Part shown: positions 59,149 to 64,000 of the stretch, piece after piece | How the letters are laid out: each line of letters opens with the position of its first letter | Position numbering within the stretch: the first letter of the stretch is position 1 | Assembly: GCF_000242435.1 (NCBI RefSeq) | Contig: NZ_JH591188.1 | Location: 239,498-303,497 of the forward strand | Length of the DNA stretch: 64,000 nucleotides | Source of the DNA: Dialister succinatiphilus YIT 11850 | GTDB lineage: Bacteria > Bacillota > Negativicutes > Veillonellales > Dialisteraceae | Direction of reading: 5' to 3' | Notes under the pieces: model-generated | Databases searched by the model: none | Seen by the model: the letters and a program-made list of their open reading frames with translations, nothing else | What the model was told of the DNA's origin: nothing | Made by a program: the position numbers and the translations under genes

Positions 59149-59649
59149 ATGCCAAGATTTGAAAAACAGGAATCCGACTTACAGGAAAACGTCGTTTTCA
59201 TCAACCGCGTTGCTAAAGTCGTAAAAGGCGGCCGTCGTTTTTCCTTTGCTGCAGTCGTAGTAGTCGGTGATGGCAAGGGCAAGATTGGCGCAGGCCTGGG
59301 CAAGGCAGCTGAAGTTCCTGAAGCTATCCGCAAAGGCGTTGAAGACGCTAAGAAAAACATGATTACCGTGGCTCTGAAGAACGGAACCATTCCCCATCCT
59401 ATGCTGGGCATCTATGGTGCCGGCAAGGTTATTATGAAACCTGCTGCCGAAGGTACCGGTATCAAAGCCGGCGGCCCGGTTCGTGCCGTACTGGCTCTGG
59501 CAGGCATCCGTAATATTCTGACCAAGTCCCTTGGTTCTTCTAACCCCATCAACATGGTTAGAGCTACCATGGACGGTCTCTCCAAGCTTGAAAATGCAGA
59601 AACTGTTGCAGCACTCCGCGGAAAGAGCCTGGACGAAATTTACAACTAA
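59149..59649 (+). CDS. rpsE: 30S ribosomal protein uS5
   Basis: This 166-aa product starts [42 protein letters not shown]. It acts in decoding accuracy and mRNA unwinding at the entry site. AAAGGAG lies 7 nt before the ATG. Confidence 0.99.
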   Translation: MPRFEKQESDLQENVVFINRVAKVVKGGRRFSFAAVVVVGDGKGKIGAGLGKAAEVPEAIRKGVEDAKKNMITVALKNGTIPHPMLGIYGAGKVIMKPAAEGTGIKAGGPVRAVLALAGIRNILTKSLGSSNPINMVRATMDGLSKLENAETVAALRGKSLDEIYN

Positions 59650-59660
59650 GGGGGCCCCTC

Positions 59661-59840
59661 ATGAAAGTTATTATTACACTGAAAAAAAGCGTGATTGGCT
59701 CCAGACCGGAACATATCGCTACTATCAAGGCTCTTGGCCTTCATAAGACCAATTCCTCTGTAGAAAAAGAACTTACCCCCCAGATTAAAGGCATGATTCA
59801 TCATGTCCAGCATCTGGTTGAATGCAAAGAAGCAGAATAA
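59661..59840 (+). CDS. rpmD: 50S ribosomal protein uL30
   Basis: This 59-aa product starts MKVIITLKKSVIGSRPEHIATIKALGL; the usual Gly/Arg-type SxIG motif is present and the length is standard. It lies between rpsE and rplO as expected. The ribosome-binding site (AAGGGGG, 59648-59654) is weaker than that of its neighbours. Confidence 0.97.
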   Translation: MKVIITLKKSVIGSRPEHIATIKALGLHKTNSSVEKELTPQIKGMIHHVQHLVECKEAE

Positions 59841-59858
59841 TAAGAAGGAGGTGCACTG

Positions 59859-60299
59859 ATGAAACTGCATGAACTGAAACCGGCTGAAGGCTCCAGAAGA
59901 GTACGTCGTCGCGTAGGCAGAGGCCTGGGCAGCGGCATGGGCAAACAGGCTACCCGCGGTGCGAAAGGTCAGAACGCCAGAACCGGCGGCGGCGTCCGTC
60001 CGGGATTTGAAGGCGGCCAGATGCCTCTGTACCGTCGTCTTCCGAAGCGCGGTTTTAAAAATGTATTAGCTAAGGAATATGCTGAAGTCAATGTTGAACA
60101 GCTGAATCGTTTCGATGCCAACGCTGTTGTTGATCCGGCAGCTCTCGTTGAAGCAGGTATTCTGAAGAACGTTCTCGATGGTGTACGTGTACTGGGAAAC
60201 GGTGAACTGTCCAAGGCTCTGACCGTAAGAGCACAGGGATTCACCAAGTCCGCTCAGCAGAAAATCGAAGCAGCAGGTGGAAAAGTAGAGGTGATCTGA
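59859..60299 (+). CDS. rplO: 50S ribosomal protein uL15
   Basis: This 146-aa product starts [66 protein letters not shown], the Gly/Arg-rich extension that threads into 23S rRNA. AAGGAGG lies 7-8 nt before the ATG. secY follows after 1 bp. Confidence 0.99.
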   Translation: MKLHELKPAEGSRRVRRRVGRGLGSGMGKQATRGAKGQNARTGGGVRPGFEGGQMPLYRRLPKRGFKNVLAKEYAEVNVEQLNRFDANAVVDPAALVEAGILKNVLDGVRVLGNGELSKALTVRAQGFTKSAQQKIEAAGGKVEVI

Positions 60300-60300
60300 T

Positions 60301-61563
60301 ATGGGATCTACTTTAGCAAACTTTTTTGCAAATAAAGAACTCAAAGATCGCATTCTTTTCACCTTCCTGATGTTTGTCATCTTCCGTCTCGGGGTCCATA
60401 TCCCCGTGCCGGGGGTTGATTCATCGGTGATTGAGAGTCTTTTCACTTCAGGCAATCTCTTTGGATTCCTGGATCTCTTCGCCGGCGGGGCACTCAGCAA
60501 ATTCTCCATATTTGCCATGAGTATCACTCCCTACATCAACTCATCCATCATTATGCAGCTCCTGACCGCTGTCATCCCCACCCTGGAAGAATGGAGAAAA
60601 GACGGTGCCGAAGGATACAAGAGAATTCAGAAAGTCACAAGATATTTCACAATTTTCCTGGCAGCTGTGCAGGCATTCGGTATGACCTATGCCCTGCGTA
60701 TCAACAATGCCCTTGTTGATAACAGCTGGCTGTATTTCTTTTTCGTAATCGTTGTTCTCACAGCAGGCACCTGCCTCCTTATGTGGATCGGCGATAAGAT
60801 TACGGAACATGGTATCGGCAACGGTATTTCCCTTATCATCTTCTGCGGTATCGTAGCCCGCTTCCCGCAGGCTATTTCCACCGTGGTGGACTACCTGAAA
60901 GTCGGCACCATTTCCCCCTTCCAGCTTCTCCTGTTCCTGGTCATTGCCCTGGCTATGATTCTCATGGTCATCGAAGTGAACGAAGGACAGAGAAGGATTC
61001 CTATCCAGTATGCCAAGCGTGTGATTGGACGCAGAATGTATGGCGGTCACTCCACCTACCTGCCTCTCAAGGTAAACCAGGCCGGCGTTATCCCCATCAT
61101 CTTCGCTTCCTCCATTCTCATGCTCCCCATTACCCTGGCACAGTTCATCCATGTGAGCTGGGTACAGTCCATCGGTAATTTCTTCGGATGGGGCACCTGG
61201 CCAAACACCATCTGCTACGGTTTCCTCATTTTTATCTTCACCTATTTCTATACAGCTATTTCTGTGAACATCAAGGATCTGGCAGATAATATGAAGAAAT
61301 ATGGCGGCTTCATTCCAGGCATCCGCCCGGGGCAGCCCACCATGATGTATGTAGATAAGGTATTGTCCAGAATCACTCTGACCGGCGCCGTTTTCCTGGC
61401 ATTCATTGCAATCCTTCCGAACTTCATCGGAAATATCACCGGCATCCAGGGCGTGTACTTCGGTGGTACATCGCTCCTCATTATCGTCGGCGTTGCACTG
61501 GACACCATGAGACAGGCACAGTCTTATATGGTTACAAGAAACTATCAGGGCTTTATTAAATAA
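60301..61563 (+). CDS. secY: Protein translocase subunit SecY
   Basis: This 420-aa protein has ten membrane helices and forms the protein-conducting channel with SecE and SecG. The plug region is near FLDLFAGGALSKFSIFAMSITPYINSSIIMQLL (about 56-88). The cytosolic loops hold conserved Arg/Lys residues (QRRIPIQYAKRVIGRRMYGG near 230) that contact SecA and ribosomes. GGTGATCTGAT precedes the ATG within the rplO end, so translation is coupled. Confidence 0.98.
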   Translation: MGSTLANFFANKELKDRILFTFLMFVIFRLGVHIPVPGVDSSVIESLFTSGNLFGFLDLFAGGALSKFSIFAMSITPYINSSIIMQLLTAVIPTLEEWRKDGAEGYKRIQKVTRYFTIFLAAVQAFGMTYALRINNALVDNSWLYFFFVIVVLTAGTCLLMWIGDKITEHGIGNGISLIIFCGIVARFPQAISTVVDYLKVGTISPFQLLLFLVIALAMILMVIEVNEGQRRIPIQYAKRVIGRRMYGGHSTYLPLKVNQAGVIPIIFASSILMLPITLAQFIHVSWVQSIGNFFGWGTWPNTICYGFLIFIFTYFYTAISVNIKDLADNMKKYGGFIPGIRPGQPTMMYVDKVLSRITLTGAVFLAFIAILPNFIGNITGIQGVYFGGTSLLIIVGVALDTMRQAQSYMVTRNYQGFIK

Positions 61564-61589
61564 GGCTTTTGTGAGATAAGGAGCAGGAT

Positions 61590-62243
61590 ATGTATATCTT
61601 ATTAATGGGACCTCCCGGCGCCGGCAAAGGCACCCAGGCAGAAAAGCTCATTCGTGATTACGGCATCCCCCAGATTGCAACCGGCGATATGTTCCGTGCG
61701 GCTGTGAAATCGGGAACTGCTCTCGGCAAGGAAGCTAAAAGCTATATGGACAAGGGAGCCCTTGTTCCGGATAGTGTAACTGTGGGCATCGTAAAGGAAA
61801 GACTGGCCCAGGACGACTGCAAAAAGGGATGGATCCTCGACGGATTCCCCCGCACCACCGCCCAGGCCTCTGCCCTGGATGCCATTCTTCATGAACTGGG
61901 AATCCAGCTTACTGCTGTCATCGGCATCAAAGCCAACCGCGATGACATCATCAAGAGAGTAAGCGGAAGACTGGTCTGCAAGAAATGTGGAGCTTCCTTC
62001 CATAAAGAATTCCGTCCGCCGAAGACACCGGGCATCTGCGATAACTGCGGCGGTGAACTGTACCAGCGGGCTGATGATAACGAAAAGACCATCTCCCAGC
62101 GTCTCGATGTTTACGAAACATCCACAAAACCGCTCATTGACTACTACAAGGTCAGCGGCCGGTACTATGAAATCGACGGAGACCAGTCCATGGACAAGGT
62201 ATATGCTGATATCCAGGATGCACTGAAGAAGGCGTCCAAATGA
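61590..62243 (+). CDS. adk: Adenylate kinase
   Basis: This 217-aa enzyme interconverts ATP, AMP and ADP. The P-loop GPPGAGKGT is at residues 7-15, and DGFPRTTAQASAL near 84 binds AMP. The LID domain has the Cys4 zinc site CKKCG ... CDNCGG (about 130-153), usual in Gram-positive-type enzymes. AAGGAGCAGG lies 7-8 nt before the ATG. The stop overlaps the map start (ATGA). Confidence 0.98.
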   Translation: MYILLMGPPGAGKGTQAEKLIRDYGIPQIATGDMFRAAVKSGTALGKEAKSYMDKGALVPDSVTVGIVKERLAQDDCKKGWILDGFPRTTAQASALDAILHELGIQLTAVIGIKANRDDIIKRVSGRLVCKKCGASFHKEFRPPKTPGICDNCGGELYQRADDNEKTISQRLDVYETSTKPLIDYYKVSGRYYEIDGDQSMDKVYADIQDALKKASK

Positions 62244-62992
62244 TTATCATCCATACACCGGAAGAAATAGAGAAGATTGCCGCAGCCAGCCGTCTGACTG
62301 CGGAAACGCTCTCTATGCTGGAAAAAGCAGTGAAGCCTGGCATGAGCACTCTTGATCTTGACCATCTGGCTGAAAAATTTATCAGAGACAGAGGCGGTAC
62401 ACCTGCAGAGAAGGGATACGAAGGCTATCCCGGATCCATCTGCGCATCGGTCAATGACACTGTAGTCCACGGAATTCCTTCAGCAAGAAAAATTTTAAAA
62501 AAAGGTGATATCATTTCTATCGATCTTGTGGTAGAATTAAATGGTTACATGGGTGACTCCTGTATCACCGTTCCGGTAGGCCATACAAACAAGAAGAATA
62601 TGCAGCTGATCCAGGCTACGGAAGGCGCACTTTTTGCCGGCATCAAGCAGGCAGTGGTGGGCAACACCGTAGGCGACATCGGCCATGCTGTCGAAAGCTA
62701 TGTGAAACCATATGGCTACGGCGTTCTTCGCGAATATGTAGGCCATGGTATCGGAACAGACATGCACGAAGATCCGGAAATTCCGAATTACGGAACGCCA
62801 GGTCATGGGCCGCGTCTGGAAGAAGGCATGGTTATCTGCATTGAACCGATGATTACCATGGGAAGTGCTGATATCATTACCCTTCGCGATGGCTGGGGTG
62901 TGGTGACAGCTGACGGAAAACCGTCTGCTCACATTGAACATACCGTTGCCATTACCAAAGATGGTCCTAAAATTCTGACGCTGCGCGACTGA
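62240..62992 (+). CDS. map: Methionine aminopeptidase, type I
   Basis: This 250-aa enzyme removes the initiator Met. The metal ligands are visible in order: Asp in SIDLVVEL (about 94), Asp in YMGDSCITV (about 105), His in YVGHGIG (about 172), Glu in CIEPMIT (about 205) and Glu in HIEHTVAIT (about 236). There is no N-terminal zinc-finger extension. The start overlaps adk by 4 nt. The position adk-map-infA is standard for Firmicutes. Confidence 0.98.
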   Translation: MIIIHTPEEIEKIAAASRLTAETLSMLEKAVKPGMSTLDLDHLAEKFIRDRGGTPAEKGYEGYPGSICASVNDTVVHGIPSARKILKKGDIISIDLVVELNGYMGDSCITVPVGHTNKKNMQLIQATEGALFAGIKQAVVGNTVGDIGHAVESYVKPYGYGVLREYVGHGIGTDMHEDPEIPNYGTPGHGPRLEEGMVICIEPMITMGSADIITLRDGWGVVTADGKPSAHIEHTVAITKDGPKILTLRD

Positions 62993-63036
62993 TATCGTTA
63001 CCAGCGGACAGTATATGTAAGCCAAAGGAGGCTCTC

Positions 63037-63258
63037 ATGAGCAAGGCAGACGTTATTGAAGTTGAAGGTAAAGTAGTAGAAAAGCTTCCAAACGCCATGT
63101 TCCGTGTCAAACTGGAAAACGGCGGCCATATTGTGCTGGCTACTATTTCCGGCAAAATGAGGATGAATTTCATCCGTATACTGCCCGGGGATAAGGTAAC
63201 AGTAGAATTGACGCCCTACGATTTAGAGCACGGCAGGATTACCTATCGTTACAAGTAA
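63037..63258 (+). CDS. infA: Translation initiation factor IF-1
   Basis: This 73-aa OB-fold protein starts [30 protein letters not shown] and ends [13 protein letters not shown]. It occupies the A site during initiation. AAAGGAGG lies 7 nt before the ATG. Confidence 0.99.
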   Translation: MSKADVIEVEGKVVEKLPNAMFRVKLENGGHIVLATISGKMRMNFIRILPGDKVTVELTPYDLEHGRITYRYK

Positions 63259-63274
63259 GTAAGGAGGAACCAAG

Positions 63275-63388
63275 ATGAAGGTCAGACCGTCCGTTAAAAA
63301 GATGTGCGACAAGTGCAAGATCATCAAACGCAAAGGCCGTGTAATGGTCATTTGTGAAAATCCGAAACATAAGCAGAGACAAGGTTAA
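63275..63388 (+). CDS. rpmJ: 50S ribosomal protein bL36
   Basis: This 37-aa product starts [21 protein letters not shown]. It carries the zinc pattern CxxC ... C ... H (CDKC, ICENPKH), i.e. the zinc-binding form. AAGGAGGA lies 7 nt before the ATG. Confidence 0.98.
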   Translation: MKVRPSVKKMCDKCKIIKRKGRVMVICENPKHKQRQG

Positions 63389-63410
63389 TTAAAAGGAGGT
63401 TAAAGAGTAG

Positions 63411-63788
63411 ATGGCACGTATAGCTGGTGTAGACTTACCAAGAGATAAGCGCGTTGAGATCGGCTTAACTTATATTTATGGAATTGGCCCCACTCTTTCC
63501 AAAGAAATCTTAAGCAAAGCAGGAATCAATCCTGATATCCGAGTGAGAGATCTGACAGAAGATGACGTTGCAAAGATCCGCAACGCTCTCGCTGACTACA
63601 AAGTCGAAGGTGATCTCCGTAGAGAAGAATCCCTCAACATTAAGCGTCTGGTAGAAATCGGCTCCTACAGAGGCAGACGTCATCGCGAAGGCCTGCCGGT
63701 ACGTGGTCAGAGAACAAAGACCAACGCTCGTACCCGCAAAGGACCGAAGAAGACCATTGCAGGTAAGAAGACTGCAACCAAGAAGTAA
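63411..63788 (+). CDS. rpsM: 30S ribosomal protein uS13
   Basis: This 125-aa product starts [34 protein letters not shown] and ends in a basic tail ([18 protein letters not shown]). It forms head-to-50S bridges and contacts the P-site tRNA. AAGGAGG lies 11-12 nt before the ATG. It is the first gene of the alpha-operon part of the cluster. Confidence 0.99.
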   Translation: MARIAGVDLPRDKRVEIGLTYIYGIGPTLSKEILSKAGINPDIRVRDLTEDDVAKIRNALADYKVEGDLRREESLNIKRLVEIGSYRGRRHREGLPVRGQRTKTNARTRKGPKKTIAGKKTATKK

Positions 63789-63806
63789 TGTTGAAGGAGG
63801 GATATA

Positions 63807-64000
63807 ATGGCTACGGTAAAAAGTAAAGCAAAAAGAAAAGAAAGAAAACATGTAGAATCCGGTGCAGCTCATATTCGTTCTACTTTCAACAACACGATTG
63901 TAACGATTACTGACTCCAACGGCAACACCATTGCATGGGCATCTGCCGGCGGACTCGGATTCAAAGGCTCCCGTAAGAGCACACCATTCGCAGCACAGAT
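63807..64000 (+). CDS. rpsK: 30S ribosomal protein uS11 (3' end beyond window)
   Basis: Sixty-four codons are visible, starting [22 protein letters not shown] and containing the conserved [16 protein letters not shown] and [19 protein letters not shown]. It forms the mRNA exit channel. AAGGAGGG lies 7-8 nt before the ATG at 63807. Confidence 0.97.
   Translation, partial: MATVKSKAKRKERKHVESGAAHIRSTFNNTIVTITDSNGNTIAWASAGGLGFKGSRKSTPFAAQ

Overview
The window reads as chromosome of a diderm Firmicute of the Negativicutes, most like Dialister or a close relative. The main reasons are an outer-membrane porin with an N-terminal S-layer-homology domain (45557-46912), a typical Firmicutes S10-spc-alpha ribosomal cluster, RNase J, a T-box in front of ileS, a CcpN/PpsR pair, and 2-oxoacid:ferredoxin oxidoreductase. 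The genus is inference from gene content; no 16S gene is present.

Layout. 1-3000: the edge of an IS4-like element, a structured-RNA candidate, a frameshifted Sel1-repeat gene, and decayed PAS-domain genes, two of them fused tail to tail. 3292-12000: an orphan ascorbate-type PTS IIC permease, T-box-controlled ileS, then rnjA and a FliB-like methylase gene on the minus strand. 12312-15270: a secreted SGNH hydrolase, a LysR gene broken at an A8 tract, a small exported protein and a MITE-like repeat. 15403-21640: DUF2232 protein, c-di-AMP phosphodiesterase GdpP, bL9 and PurA. 22564-28400: two tail-anchored paralogues, two small unknowns, an RluA-type pseudouridine synthase and an NSS symporter. 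28553-32531: a PEP-synthase operon with its transcriptional (CcpN-like) and post-translational (PpsR) regulators. 33362-39925: tRNA-Gly, a small exported protein with a duplicated motif, a broken diguanylate cyclase gene, a flavodoxin-cupin-carboxymuconolactone decarboxylase operon, a MATE exporter and a flavin-binding-like protein. 40086-46912: KorAB, a Sel1-repeat protein, a MerR regulator and the SLH porin. 47381-50443: a second copy of the RNA candidate, repeats, and an exonuclease/B3-B4 domain pair. 50893-64000: the S10-spc-alpha cluster from rpsJ into rpsK, including secY, adk, map and infA.

Nearly every long gene-free gap between 4.6 and 49.1 kb is filled by a modular, hairpin-rich repeat family, often with 9-bp tandem arrays (GAACCCTCT). 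A second, shorter family (about 140 bp, GTCATTTCGA ends) also recurs. The most unusual signal is a roughly 167-nt sequence present twice (540-706 and 47381-47548). Its ends are nearly identical, its interior diverges, and its closing stem is a perfect 12 bp. It looks like a duplicated structured RNA that I cannot place in a family.
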